Shown: in pieces, positions 11,417 to 24,000 of the stretch | How the letters are laid out: each line of letters starts with the position of its first letter | Position numbering within the stretch: position 1 is the stretch's first letter | NCBI GenBank assembly: GCA_029990175.1 | Contig: JARKIP010000053.1 | Location: 10,310,001-10,374,000 of the forward strand | Length of the DNA stretch: 64,000 nt | Direction: 5' to 3' | Source: Petunia secreta | Taxonomy: Eukaryota > Streptophyta > Magnoliopsida > Solanales > Solanaceae | Position numbers and translations under genes: made by a program | The notes under the pieces: generated by a model | Database searches by the model: none | Told to the model about the DNA's origin: nothing | The model's input: only the letters and a program-made list of their open reading frames with translations

Positions 11417-12284
11417 GGTGCTATTCTATTATATATCCACATACGATCAGCCATAAAGGAAACAACGACAGAACATTAGGAATTAGTTTTAGTTTAATAC
11501 TCAAGTTCATAAAATTGACAATCTAACTAATATATAAAAGGCTAATACTGTTTTTACAATTTGAAGATTAAAAATTAGATGATCAAATCATAACTCATAG
11601 TATAAGAAATTTAATATTAAAGACAAGTAGTTATCGAAAAAAATTGAAGACAAGCACAATTGAGCACTCTTATGAAAAAATTAAAGAAAAAATTAGAAGA
11701 AAATTAAACTAGAAAATCCAATAGAAATAATTAAACGCTGAATAAGAATAAATATGCAGCGTCGATGTTCGCACTAAAATTCATAGCATTATTGTTAAAT
11801 GATATATATCGAAAGGGAGAGCTTTGAAGGAAATTTGCAGTTTGAACTGCTTTACTTTTCAGAGGAGGAGTTCGTAGGTTACTAATTTTAAGGGATATAG
11901 GAAAAGAGTTCTAATTAAGTGCATGCTTTTGACATTTAGGAAATAAATAAGAATAAAAGTCGACTTTACTAGAGATCAGCTACAAATTAAAACCTAGCGA
12001 AGTCAAAATTTATGGTAAAAAATAATTTGGGTCAAAATTAGTTTCCCAGTAAAATATTTAATGTCAAAAGTTTTCCCACTCAATACTAGCTTCAAATTTA
12101 AATATGACTCCCCTAGCTATAATTCGTAGCTGCTTCCTAGCTAATGTATGACTAAATTTTCAGGCTAAAATAAGTAGCAAGGAAATAAAAAATTTCTAGC
12201 TAATTTTGTCGCTTATGTGTTAAATTAGCTAGGAGTTGGATTTCCTAGCTATATTCGTAGCTAATTCCCTTTTTACTTGTAGTG
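11417..12284 (-). other. CACTA 5' subterminal region
   Basis: AT-rich sequence with no coding similarity that I can see. The last 180 bases (12105-12284) are dense in AGCTA/TAGCT repeats in both orientations and end in the CACTA terminus. Such subterminal repeats are the usual TnpA-type binding region in En/Spm elements (family knowledge). Confidence 0.6.
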
Positions 12285-12302
12285 TTTAAGTCCATATGCA
12301 GT

Positions 12303-12540
12303 GGTAGAGCTAGGCATAGCCAAGTGGATTCAAACTCCCCTTCATCAAATAATTGTACTGTACAAATAAGATAAAAATGAGAATTTTTGGTAATATACAT
12401 ATTATTGAACCCACTTGATACATCAAATTTGCTAATAGATTGGTGAGGGGAGTTCAAAAATTACGATCACAAGTTTAAATCCCAAATATGACATTTTTAA
12501 TATTTTTTAAACTCCCTTCCAAAAATTTCTAGCTCCGGCC
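12303..12540. mobile_element. Putative MITE with GAGCTAG-ended inverted termini
   Basis: Left end GGTAGAGCTAG and right end CTAGCTCCGGCC are inverted near-copies about 238 bp apart, and both are followed inward by related sequence (CAAACTCCCC / AAACTCCCTT). No clear target duplication was found. It lies just outside the CACTA end. Confidence 0.4.
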
Positions 12541-13480
12541 TTGTCTGCATGGCAGACAAGTCTACATTGTCTTAGCCTTACTCTTTTCTCTCTTCCGCTT
12601 CGAGTCTACAGACTTCGATTATTTCAAGAACATAAGTAAAGACCACAAGGCAATTGCGGGGAATAACTCTTCCCCAACTCTATATTATTTCCACATTACA
12701 AATATATACAAAATTCTTTAATCACTTAGGAAAATTCAAGCAAAGACTCTTGACATTTTCCTATACAGTACATTCACCTATATATAGTGCAGCCTTAGCC
12801 TAAGATACCTGTCCAACCCATGTTTAGAATTATTCTATGTTTGGTTAATATCCCCAACTGCTAGATAATTAGATTTACTAAATACTAGACATATACACAT
12901 AGACAAATGCACGACAGACCTTTATCATGCTAAGCATTGTTTAGCGCTAAGTCTTGGCGCCTGCTAACATTGACTTGTGCCAATGACCGCTTTGAATGCC
13001 ATTACGTCTACATATTCCATTATCATAGCTCCCCACATGTCTTAGCCATTTCCCACATTGTAATGCCTTGTACTATCTTGCCATGCCATGACATACCATG
13101 CATAGGTTTGTCATGTCTTAGCCTTATTGAAAGGTCAAGGTCAGGCCTACCCATGCCTTTGAAAGTCTTGCCCACATAATTAGTTAGTCTTTTCTAAGTC
13201 TTAGCTTAGCTACTTAGACAACCAATTCACAATGTCTATGTCGTCATGGGTTGTGCCAAGGGTCATCATGCATAAATCCCTTGCAACAACCATATCAATC
13301 AGAACAGCCAAATTAAGAAGCTAATAGCTACGTAGCTTTTAAGTCAACCCTAAGAACAAATGTATATAGCAACAATGTTAATCTTTACTCTAGATTAGAA
13401 CCTAGCTTTTGGGTTATACACAAATATAACGAGTTTGGGTTGATCTAAGTACATATGCTTGTTTAAGAAAGTAATGCCTA
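12541..13480. other. Intergenic, no gene recognised
   Basis: Non-coding by eye in six frames. Around 13020-13110 there are loose CATGCC/CCATG direct repeats. I see no transposon ends. Confidence 0.4.
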
Positions 13481-13659
13481 ATTTGTTAATGCCTAATGGA
13501 GTTCTTGATCTGAATGGTTCAGTCCTCTGACCATTAAGTGCATATATTTTCTTTTAAAATCTTACCACTTAATGGTTCTGGATCTAGATTATTCAAATCT
13601 TGAACAAAGACTTAATATTATTAAATGGTTACTCAATTACAGATTTTTTTTATTAAGAT

Positions 13660-14280
13660 CTTTCATCGACAACCACTATCAGCGCCAACCACTATCACAT
13701 TGACCAACCACCACCATCACCAACTACCTCCAACATCACAACTACCATCATCGCCATGACCAACCACCATCAATGCCTATGGCTGCCACACCAACCACTG
13801 TTGTCATCCCATCTGTCACTATTATCAGCCACCGTTAGTACTACCAAATATTCGACTACTACCACCACTACATCAATCAACTATTACTAACCATTTTCAC
13901 TAAACATCCCAACCATGGCACCTATCGCTATCACCAACCATATCAATCGTCACTAAATAATCATTACTGCCAACACCCTAATTTCCAGTCATTACCACTT
14001 GTCACTACTATCAGACGCTACCATCAATCACTACTATTGAAAACCACCTCCATTATCGCACAACCAATATCATTCTTACCGCACAACCAATATTATTTTT
14101 ACTACAAAACCATCATGACCGTCTCAATACCTCCACCATAATTGAACCACCTCCTCTATCACAACCAGTCTCATCACACAACTATCTCTACTATCACAAC
14201 TATCATCTCTGCATAACCATCATCAACCACTGTCAAATAAAACTACCAGCCACCAAGTACCACCCCCTAACTACATAATA
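13660..14280. repeat. CAY-rich low-complexity tract (degenerate ACCACC/ATCACC)
   Basis: About 600 bases are built from degenerate ACC, CAT and AAC triplets, strongly C-rich on this strand and almost G-free. The flanks (13500-13660 and 14285-14400) are AT-rich, with short partly complementary pieces (GATCTGAATGGTT / TTTAATGATC). The tract may therefore be the core of a decayed fold-back element. That is only a suggestion. Confidence 0.6.
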
Positions 14281-14399
14281 TTTTTTATATGACATTTGAA
14301 TTATTTTATTTGAAATTATATATATTAATTTACTGATAATGATAAATTATAAATGTTCAGAAGTTGAAAAATAAAAAGTGTTGATCATTAAATGAGATC

Positions 14400-16455
14400 T
14401 AAATGTAAGAGAAATAGGAAGTGTAGGGAGATATATCAGATTGCACAGAAGGAAGCGAAGTTAGCAGTTTCGACAGCTAAACCAGCAGCATTTGAACATC
14501 TATATAGGCTCCCGAAGGAAAGGGAGAGGTAGAACACGACCTAGATCAAGTGTGGTGAATTAAAGAAGAGGATGGAACAGTATTGGTAGAGGAGGCCAAT
14601 ATTAGAGGGGGATGGCTGACGTACTTCCATAAACTCTTAAACGCAGAGGGCGAAAGGCATATTATTATGGGTGAGTTTGCACACTCAGAGAGTCATTGAG
14701 ATTTTGGTTTTTGTAGACGTATAAGAGTAGAGAAGGTTAGGGCGAAATCCAAAATATGTAAGGGGGAAGAGCGATTGGGTAGACGAGATCCCAATAACGT
14801 TTTGAAAGAGTGCGGGCAGAGTAGATATGGAGTGGCTGACCAAGTTGTTTAATATCATCCTTAGGATGGAGAAAATGCCTGAAAAGTTGAGATGGGGTAG
14901 CATGGTACCATTTTACAAGAACAAGGGTGATATTCAAAACTCCAACAACTATATGGGCATCAAACTATTAAGTCATACTATGAATGTTTCGGAGATGGTG
15001 GTGGAGAAGAGGATGAGGAGGGATGTGACTATTACAGAGAACCAATTTGAATTCATGTCTAGGAGATGAACTATAGAGGACATTTATCATTTAAGGAGGT
15101 TGGTTGGGTAGTATATGGACAAAACAAAGACTTCATTGAATTGGAAAAAGCTTATGACAAGGTTCCAAAACAAGTTTTGTGAAGATATCTGGAATCTAAA
15201 GGTGTTTCGGTGACATACATCAGGGTGATTAAGGATATGTATGAAGGAACCAAGAATCGCATGAGAATAGTGGGAGGAGACTCAGAGCACTTCTTAGCCG
15301 AGATGGGTTACACTAGGGGTCAGCGCTTAGCCCATTTTTATTTACTCTGTACACAAAGTATGAAGGGAAGGTGTCATGGTACATATAATTTGCAGATGAT
15401 ATAGCTTTCATTGATGAGACACGCAACGAAGTCAATGAGAAGTTGGAAGTGTGGAGACAGACTTTGGAGTCCAAAGGTTTCAGGCTAAGCATGACGAAAA
15501 CAGAGTACATGGAATGCAAATTTAGTGATGCATCTCATGAGTCCGATGTAGGAATGAGGCTTGATTCACAAGTCATTCCCCAAAAAAGAAAGCTTTGAGT
15601 ATCTTGGCTCAATCCTCCAAGGTAATAGAAAAATTGATAATGATGTCACACATCGTATAAAATTAGGGTGGATAAAGTGGACGCTCACTTTTGGTGTATT
15701 ATGCGATAAGAGTGTGCCATCTAGGCTCAAATACAAGTTCCATAGAATGGCCGTTAGACCAACTATATTGTAAGGGGCAGAGGGTTGGCTAGTCAAGAAC
15801 ACACATATTCAGAAGATGAGTGTGGCAAAGATAAGAATGCTTAGATGGATATGTGGGCATACTACGATGGATAAAATTAGAAATGAGGTCAGACAAGGTG
15901 GGCATGTCTCAGTGGCAGAAAAGATGCGAGAAGCGAGGTTGTGATGGTTCGGACACGTGAATAGATAGAGCGCAGATGCTCTAGTGAGGAGTTATGAGAG
16001 GTTGGAAGTGCTTTGTCTATGAAGAGGTAGAGGTAGACCGAAGAAGATTTGTGTCGAGGTAATTAGACAGGACATGGGTCACATCCAGCTCACCGAGGAC
16101 ATGACCCTAGATATGAAAGCGTGGAGGTCAAGAATTTGGGTAAAAGGTATGATATTAGTCAAGTGTCTTTTCTCTTACTAGTTGTAGTAGTATTCCTATG
16201 TAGGATATTTCTATCTTAGTCTTCATCTTTATATCGACTAGTATTATCTATTTATTTTAGGCTTTAGTTTTGTCATTCTCCTTATCATGATATTTCCATC
16301 TTGTTTCTCAGATGTGTTTTCTAAATGTTTTTTCTTTAGCCGAGAATCTATCAGAAAGATCTTGGTCACCTTGGTGGGAGTAAGGTCTGCGTACATCGCA
16401 CCCTCCCTAGACCCCATTTGTAAATAACACTGGGTATGTTGATGTATGTAATGTA
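14400..16455 (+). mobile_element. RTE-clade LINE, 5'-truncated, Solanaceae type
   Basis: The plus strand reads a decayed non-LTR reverse transcriptase. In order: KEAKLAVSTAKPAAFEHLYR (14450); MEWLTKLFNIILRMEKMPE then LRWGSMVPFYKNKGDIQN (14830-14940); GIKLLSHTMNV; ENQFEFMSRR; LEKAYDKVPKQV (15140); YIRVIKDMYEGTKNRMR and VGGDSEHF (15215-15300); the catalytic FADD at 15389-15400; VWRQTLESKGF (15450); SFEYLGSILQGN; CDKSVPSRLKYKF; RMLRWICGHTTMDKIR (15840); and a terminal LTEDMTLDMKAWRSRI (16095). Frameshifts and stops separate the blocks, and no endonuclease domain is present. The 3' tail at 16385-16441 (GGTCTGCGTACATCGCACCC ... CTGGGTATGTTG) is the diagnostic RTE/SINE tail seen in Solanaceae genomes (remembered, not searched). 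Confidence 0.85.
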
Positions 16456-16678
16456 ACATCTTAGTATTCAGATGTATATTTGGATTTCACCACCTCTTAA
16501 TCTTAATGAAGAAAAATGACTCCAATATTCTTACTTCTCATTCCCAAATAATTCATGTTAGGCTAAACTTTAAAGAAAGCAATTTCTAAACAATAACCAT
16601 AGTTTATGTGTTGTTGTAGCAAACGCATATAAAATTGTGGAAAAATTATTTAAGAAGATTTATTTCAAATTTTGTAAA

Positions 16679-17291
16679 GGGATAGCTACTAAATTAGCCA
16701 GTCAACTACCTCCCCTTAAATTTCAATAACCCTTACTTTTTATAACTAGTATACAGAAAATTAATATACAGTGTGCACAAATAATGTTACAGTATATACT
16801 CCTCACGTGTACACAGTATTTACACTCAATTTTATGGTGTATACCATCAAATTTATCAGTTATACATAATGTATTCACTTTTTTCATTTATATTTAGTGT
16901 ATACATATTTTTTACAGTGTGTGTACGTGTGTGTATATATATAGAACAGATTGTGTGCAAATTCATCTAGCAAAAAAAAAAAAAAAAAAAGAGGAAAAAA
17001 GCCCAACGGAGTAGCAATACTGCCCACTAGCTCCGGCGAGTTGCTACAGCAGTTGTAGTCGTGGCAGAGGAGTCTGCAGTGGCGACGGTGGCCGGTGCTA
17101 ATGGGTGGTGGTGGTGGTGGTGAAAGAGAAGGGAGGAAGAAGAATGGGAAGCCACAAACCCTAGAAAGAGAGGCTATAAAAATTTAGAATGGGTAGTTGG
17201 GTGTTTATTTAGGGATGATTTTGTTTAAAAAAAAAAAAAAAAGCTAAAAAAAATATAAAGGGTGTTGGGTAGTTATGTAGTGTATTTTCCC
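16679..17291. mobile_element. Putative MULE-type non-autonomous element
   Basis: The 9-base flanks TTTTGTAAA (16670-16678) and TTTTGCAAA (17292-17300) differ by one base. The ends read GGGATAGCTACTAAATTAG and, inverted, GGGAAAATACACTACATAA, a weak terminal inverted repeat. The interior has GTATACA-rich sequence (16745-16930), an A19 run (about 16972), a GTG repeat (17105-17122) and GC-richer sequence at 17000-17160 that could be a captured gene fragment. I could not identify that fragment. Confidence 0.45.
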
Positions 17292-17300
17292 TTTTGCAAA

Positions 17301-18540
17301 AGTTATTTTACACTATTACAACAAGAAAGAAAGAATATTTCGTTTTACTTTCTCGGAGAAACTCTTCTTCAAGTTTGAGATCAAAATTCTTTTTTTTTAA
17401 ATTTTCTTTCTTAAACGGCTATAATATAAGTTGTACCGAGTTATTAACTGCCAGATTGAATTTCAGTCCTTCAAATCCGTAGTTGCAACTTGTCTAAGGT
17501 CTGAAATTGTAATTTCTGCTAGGTTTGAAGTTAGGCATTAGGTTTGAAGTTAAACATGGCAACTAAAAGTTCAACAGTTTTTAAAAGTTGATTAAAACCT
17601 ATATTGTGCAGTTAAATTAAAATAATTTTTACCCAAATATACAAACTTGCACATGTATATTACAAAAAAAAAATTGCAACATTATACAAATTATAAGGCA
17701 TAGCAATATTTTCCTAGCAATATTTGAGAGAGTTGATCAAATGCAACACCGAACAAGTGAAGCCCTTGCTGATTTTCTCTCAACCCACTGGAGCTCCACC
17801 GCCGACCATTGTCGGCCACCACCCACCGTCGCCCAGAAAATATGAAACCATACCTTCCCAAACTCATATTGACCCTCTCTTTTCATATCGGCTGTTACTT
17901 TTCGCCAAATTCTTCGCGAAAAGACATAGATCTGGTTTTTCATTAGTAGCGAAAAGAAAATGAAAGAATTAAGGAATGGGATGCGTAACGTTGGAACCAC
18001 CGGTTGAACGCCGGTGTTGATGTCGCTGCCACCGTTTCACCGAAAATGAGTTAAGAACTCTCAGAAATTTGATCGGGGTCCCTCATTTCCCTCATTTTAT
18101 ACTCCTGCTACTGGTATCCCTGTGTTTGTCACCTCCGCCACCACCATTGGTGGTGGTGTTCTGATCCCTTTACTGGTTGCGAACCATGAAAGGGGAAAAT
18201 TAAATTGTGTATTAAAGAAATTGTTTTGATCTCCCCCTTGTCTTGACCCGTTTCATTAGTAGAATGTATGAACATGTGCAAGAAACTAATGGTATAATGT
18301 GTATTCTTATAACTCTTAATATTTTAGTTAATGAATTGTGTCTCATTTTATATGTATGATTGCTTTAATTGTTTGCTAGTGCTGCAGAATACTGTTTTTT
18401 GCTCTTTCATTCACTTAGGCTATTCTGCATTTGCATTTTTGAAAGCGTAAAAATACAATATAGTCCGTAAGGAAGTGGTTGAATGCAAATGTCGATTTTT
18501 CCAAGACTTCAAGGCAAGTTAGATGTGCAGCGAGGGTTAG
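17301..18540. other. Intergenic, no gene recognised; end is a degenerate repeat
   Basis: No coding similarity seen. 17790-17830 is a CCACCGCCG-rich patch and 18130-18160 holds a CCACCACCATTGGTGGTGG-type small palindrome. The last 40 bases (CCAAGACTTCAAGGCAAG...) resemble sequence resuming at 33226 on the far side of E2, so one degenerate repeat tract was split by the E2 insertion. Confidence 0.45.
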
Positions 18541-19304
18541 TGATGGAACACAAATTGCATCGAGACCATTCACTCGAAGTCAAGCCAAAGAGATCCAAGA
18601 TGCTCACTTACACTTGGTTTGGAAAGCCCTTGATGATACGAGCTCCGGATATGATTTGAAGATCATGCATGGGAGTTCAATTGAAGGAGAAAACCCCACG
18701 CTTCAGGGCCAGGCAGAGCACCCAGACTGAAGAGGAATGCCTAGCTCCTTGGCGTCCAGGAGGTGCGCCTAATCCAGGCAGAGCGCCTGACCAAGGAGGC
18801 AGAGCGCCTCAGAAACACGCTGACTTGGTCAGTGGATCCATCAGGCAGAGCGCCTAACTCTAGGCCGAGCGCCCAGAATGCTGAATTCTACAACTTTCTA
18901 AGTGAACTTCCAAGTTTAGCCCTAGGTATTTTAATGTATTCTAAACTAGTTTGAGGGCTATTTAAACTTTTCATAGCATGTATAGGGGTGCTATAAATAC
19001 ACCCCTTCATTATTTATTGCCATTAACTGAGATTGAATACACAAAATTGAAGATAAACACTCTCAAAACCTTATAATTTTTGGCTTGAAATCAATTGGAA
19101 GAATCCAAGTTGACCTTCAATCCTCCTTGATCATTCTATTTGCAAGGGCCGGGTGTCTCTTGAGGATAGTTGCATAGTGTAGGTTCCTCTTGACTCGAGC
19201 GAGAATTTACCGAAACATCGTTCTTCGGTGCTACTTCGTAAGTTGTTTAAGTTGCGTCTCACTTTTATCGTTACTTTTATTGCTTCCGTGTTTACATTGC
19301 ATCA
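18541..19304 (+). repeat. E2 5' LTR
   Basis: It matches the 3' LTR closely. The 5' part still encodes the pol tail (PFTRSQAKEIQDAHL). Positions 18700-18870 hold a row of GGCAGAGCGCC / GGCGTCC-type near-palindromes, here partly mutated (GGCAG for GGCGG). Confidence 0.9.
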
Positions 19305-19306
19305 GT

Positions 19307-19318
19307 TGGTATCAGAGC
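19307..19318 (+). promoter_or_regulatory. E2 primer-binding site (perfect iMet type)
   Basis: TGGTATCAGAGC begins two bases after the 5' LTR end. It is complementary to the 3' end of plant initiator-Met tRNA. Confidence 0.9.
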
Positions 19319-19794
19319 AAGGCTCGAGTTTTGTTTCTACACACCCTCGATTCCTTGTTCGTCATGTTTTATTGTTGTTATTGTTACCCATATCATCTTA
19401 GTGTTCTTAGTTTGAAGAAAAATAAAAAAAAATTGAAAATTTGAAAATTGCAAAAAAAAAATTGCTGGATCTTGTTGGTTGTAATGATTTCTTAGATGTT
19501 AGTTAGTGGGTTGTTCTATGATGCTAACCCGTTGTTTTGATACCCCCATTATGTTTATTGGTGCTGCGGAATGAATATCCAAATTTTGAATCTCAAAATT
19601 TCTTGAAACCCTTGAAAATTTTGCTCAAATCTTGAATCAAGATTGTTGTTGGTTGATTGTTGTTTAAAATCATTGGGGTTTGTTTGTAATAGCTTAAAAC
19701 ACCTTTGGGTATCATTCAAATTGAAAAACATCTTAAAATTGTTGGAAAAATTGGTTGCAAATCGTCCAAAATTGCGTTCTTGTGAAATCTGAAA

Positions 19795-19915
19795 CGCAGG
19801 TCTAGGCGGAGCGCCTGACCTCTCGGCGGAGCGCCCAAATAATATTCTGCCTGAAAGTTACAAAAATCTAGGTGGACCGCCCACCCATCTAGGTGGACCG
19901 CCCAGCCTTGGGACG
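19795..19915. repeat. GC palindrome cluster in the E2 5' leader
   Basis: Four units alternate: TAGGCGGAGCGCCTGA, GGCGGAGCGCCC and two TAGGTGGACCGCCCA. The same repeat family fills the E2 LTRs, so the LTR-plus-leader placement matches E1 although the sequence is different. Confidence 0.8.
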
Positions 19916-20333
19916 GGTTCAAGTAGTTTCTTTTCGTAGGTTTCCGTGTTTGTTTGGTTTTCGTTGCTTCCGGCTAGTACTTTGAGAGTAACACTCCTAC
20001 TTAATTAGTACTAGTTCATTGAGTGATTAAGGTACTCGTGCCTAGGGGAGAGTAGACCTCAAAGAAGCCTCGTAGTTTACTTTTGCTTCAAGTGCGCACC
20101 TAAATAAACTAGCGTTCATCGAGTCCCATCAACTCCACTCTTCCCGAAGAGTATTTGGTTCTTGTGAATTAGTTTGGTTATCGAGGAGTTTGTTCATCTA
20201 TGAGGAGGCCATTGAGATCAAGCTTGTGTAAAGGTACCCCAACTTTAGTGTACCCGAGCGACAATCAAAAGTGAGGGAGTGCGTGAGGACTTATACTCTC
20301 TCTTTTCTTGTTTTTGATTGCTTGTAGGCACAT

Positions 20334-23300
20334 GGCGGTGGAAAAGGAGAAAGATACCATTGAGGTCCCAACAAGCATCTTGGCTAATCTTTTAGCCGAG
20401 GTGAAATCTCTGAACCTCAGAATGGAAATCTTTGAAAGAGAAAGGACCCCGAGTGTCCACAAAGATGCCGGAGAAGGAACAATTAATGGCTCAACAGTGA
20501 GGCCGGATCAATTTGTCGAGCTAGCTCGTCAACAACGGTTGAAAGAGGAAGCACTTGTTCATGAAAGATTGTTGGGCAATCCCCAAGGTGAAGTTCCACT
20601 CATGCGGCCCCGTAGAAATGTTGCACCCCTTGAGCAAGTTGTAGATGCTCAAGAAGGGGAAGGCCCCGGACTTGGTGAAAATTATGATGATTATGATGCT
20701 CCCTATCTAAATAGGAGGGCAATGAATGGGGGTCCGGGAATGGATGGAGGTCGTGGGCGAGGTCGGGGACCTCCAAGGGCTTTTGTGGGGAGGAACTTGA
20801 GGCGAGAATATGAGGATGTTGATGACTACTATGGGGATCAACCGGAACCTAACCGTAGAGGTCGTGACAACAACCTTAATAGTGTGAAGATCACTATCCC
20901 ACCTTTCAAAGGAACTAGTGATCCGGAAAAGTTCTTAGAGTGAAAGGTCCAATTGGAGCGGGTATTTGATACAAATGACATGTCCGAGGAGAAGAAAGCC
21001 ACTTATGCCATTGCTTCATTTGAGTAATATGCTTCCACATGGTGAAAATCCGTCAAGAGGTCAAGAAGAAGAGTTGGGATGCCTGTGAACATTGCTTGGG
21101 AGGAATTGAAAGAGGTAATTAATACCAAATATGTGACGCCCAAGTATAGGCAAGAACAACTCAAGAGGCTTTACGAGTTGAAACAATGCTTCAAATCGGT
21201 TGATGAGTACTACAATGAATTTGAAAAGATCTGAATGACCCTTGACTTAGAAACCGAAGATGAGGAGCAAGCTATCATCTGATTCAAGAGTGGTTTGAGC
21301 GGGAGATTGCTTCTCAATTGAGGCTACACATCTTCTATTCTCTTCAAGATGTATGTGATGCCGCGGTTGAAGCCGAAAATTGGCTCAAAGAAGAAAAAGA
21401 TTCTCGCTATATGAGTACTACTTCTACTCTAATGACTCGACCCAAAGAATGGAAAAGCCCGAACACAAGTGGTGCTAGTGGAAGTCGTGATGTGAAGAAG
21501 CCTTTTGAGAAGGCTACTCCAAGAAGCGACTTCAAAAAAGTAGGAGGTAACTCTAAAACTCAATTAAATACTCCTTCTTCTTCTTTTCAATGTCAAAAGT
21601 ATAAAGGCTATGGCCATTTTGCCAAAGATTGTCCCACCCGAAAAACAATGATAATCATGGATGATGGGATGGTGTATGAGGAAGAAAGTGAGCCCAAGGG
21701 AGAGGCCGTTGAGGATGGTGAGGTAGTTGTGGGAGAAGAGGATGTGGCGGAGGGTGATGACCCTAGCATGTTCTTAGTGGTACGTCGTAGTTTGAGTGCT
21801 ATGATGAATGAGAAGGAGGTGGATGTGCAAAGGGAGAACTTATTCCATGCTAGGTGTAGGGTGAAGGGACAAGTGTGCTCCATGATTATTGACTCGGGTA
21901 GTTGTGCTAATGTGGGGAGCCAAACTTTGGTCTCACAATTGAAATTCCCTACCCTTAAACACCCAAGCCCCTACCGATTACAATGGTTTAGTGAATGTGG
22001 GGAGTTGAAGGTGGTGAAGCAAGTCTTGATAAAATTCAAGATTGGGAATTATCAAGACGAGATCATGTTTGATGTAGTGCCAATGCAAGCTTGTCACCTC
22101 TTATTTTGTAGGCCTTGCCAATATGATAGGAGTGTGATATATGATGGCCGAGCCAACACTTACACGGCCAAACATGAGGGCAAGAAATATGTGCTCAAAC
22201 CCTTGATGCCAAAGCAAGTGAATGATGACTATAGGCATATGAGGGAGTTGAGAGAAGCAGCTAACGCCAAGTCCCCTGTGGTGATTAAGTCTCTGGCCGA
22301 GGGCCCTACCACTCCATCTTCTATCACCGGTAGCATTTGTGCCATGATGCAACCGGGTGAGTACTTGAAAGGTAATGATGGCATCAAAATGCTCATTTGC
22401 CTAGTGCACAAAGATATGGTTCTAAATTCCGATAGTGATTATTTTTCTAACCCTAACCCTTTGCCTAGTGCTATTGAGAATGTCTTGAAGGTTTTTGAGG
22501 ACATGTTCCCGGAAGAGATGCCAAGTGGACATCCTCCTTTGAGGGGGATTGAACACCAAATTGATTTTGTCCCGGGGTCCCAAATCCCAAACAAGCCAAC
22601 ATATAGGAGCAATCCCGAGGATACAAAGGAGTTGGAAAAGAAAGTGGATGAGTTGCTCAACAAAGGGTTGGTTCATGAAAGCTTGAGTCCGTGTGCCGTA
22701 CCGGCCATTCTTGTGCCAAAGAAGGATGAGACATGGAGGATGTGTGTTGCTTGCCGTGCGGTCAACAAGATAACGATAAAGTATCGTCATCCCATTCCTA
22801 GACTTGATGACATGCTTGATGAATTGAGTGGTTCTAGTGTCTTTACCAAGATATATCTTAGGTCCAGCTACCATCAAATCCGGATGAAACCGGGTGATGA
22901 GTGGAAAACCACATTCAAGACCAAGTTTGGTCTTTATGAATAGTTGGTGATGCCTTTTGGCCTCTCCAATGCACCTAGCACTTTCATGAGGTTAATGAAC
23001 CATGTCTTAAAGCCGTTTATCAACAAGTTTGTGGTCGTCTATTTTGATTATATCTTGATATATAGCAAATCAATAGATAACCATGTGGGCCACTTGAGTC
23101 AAGTTCTTAAAGTGCTAAGAGCCAAAAAGCTTTATGCCAATTTTAAAAAGTGTGCCTTTTATGTTGAAAAGGTTGTCTTTCTTGGCTTTTTTGTTAGCGC
23201 CAATGGCTTAGAGGTCGATGAGTCCAAAGCCGAAGCCATTAGATATTGGCCAACTCCTACCACCGTTTCTCATGTTAGGATTTTCCATGGCCTTGCTAGT

Positions 23301-24000
23301 TTCTATAAGCGCTTTGTGAGGGACTTTAGTACCATTACCGCACCACTCACCGAGTTGGTGAAGAAAGACAAGGTCTTTGTGTGGGGGAGAGCCTCAAGAG
23401 AAGGCTTTCCAAGAATTGAAAAGTAGGTTGAGTACCGCCCCATTGTTGCAATTGCCCGACTTCGGGAAGGCTATTGAGGTTGAATGTGATGCCTCGGGAG
23501 TAGGTATTGGGGGTGTTCTCATGCAAGAAGGGAAATCCATTGCCTACTTTAGTGAAAAGTTGAAGGGTGCAACCTTGAATTACTCCACGTATGACAAGGA
23601 GTTGTATGCCCTTGTGAGAGCTCTAGCTCATTGGCAACACTATTTATGGCCTAGGGAATTTGTGATCAAGAGTGACCATGAGTCACTCAAGCATCTTAGA
23701 GGCCAATAGAAGTTGAACAAGAGACATGCCAAGTGGGTGGAGTTCATCGAGTCTTTTCCCTATGTAATTTATTACAAGAAGGGAAAGGACAATGTTGTAG
23801 CCGATGCACTATCTAGGAAGTTCGCCCTTGCTACCACTCTTGCTTCTAGGCTTATGGGTTTCGAAAGCATAAAATTATTGTATGAACATGACCCAAAGCT
23901 CAAGAGCATTCATGATGCTCTAGTGAGTAGGGAGAGGGTGGAGAAATACCAATGGGTAAATGGCTACATTTTCAAAAATGGGAGAGTGTGTGTCCCCAAG
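20334..24000 (+). pseudogene. E2 gag, protease, RT, RNase H (5' part of pol)
   Basis: The start is ATG 20334 (MAVEKEKDTIEVPTS). Gag has a coiled N-terminus, a GRGRGRGPPRA segment (about 20760) and a capsid-like region that is broken by five premature stops at 20941-21283. Four of these replace Trp codons (TGG to TGA) and one replaces Gln. A zinc knuckle (CQKYKGYGHFAKDC, first CX2C degraded to CX2Y) lies at 21590. Protease has IIDSGSCANV (21886). RT starts at about 22500 (LRGIEHQIDFVPG). The catalytic box reads YFDYILIY at 23041, so the first catalytic Asp after FD is now Tyr. A stop at 22942 replaces a Trp, a frameshift lies near 23380, and a stop at 23707 precedes KLNKRHAKW. RNase H starts VECDASGVGIGGVL (23480). 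The coding sequence stops at CVPK where the solo LTR is inserted. Confidence 0.85.

Larger units (their letters stand above)
2345..12284 (-). mobile_element. CACTA (En/Spm-like) DNA transposon, split by LTR element E1
   Basis: The right end reads, on the minus strand, CACTACAAGTAAAAAGGGAA from 12284 inward, a typical CACTA terminus. It is followed by a subterminal region (about 12280-12100) with many AGCTA-containing direct and inverted repeats. TNP2-family transposase remains lie at 4080-2350 in the matching orientation. The LTR element E1 (4092-11411, TSD GACAT) sits between them, so the original element was a single unit of roughly 2.6 kb or more. The left terminus was not found: TNP2 similarity stops at about 2350, next to gypsy gag sequence. 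The element therefore appears truncated there. Confidence 0.7.

Noticed and set aside
12937..13179. An 80-residue Cys/His-rich frame.
   Set aside because: It arises from CATGCC-type direct repeats; no conserved motif and no splice context.
16385..16455. A separate SINE at the LINE end.
   Set aside because: The RTE-type tail is collinear with the upstream RT remnant; no tRNA-derived A/B boxes are seen next to it.
19190..19444. A small secreted-protein-like frame.
   Set aside because: It crosses the E2 LTR end and primer-binding site, so it is non-coding retroelement sequence.
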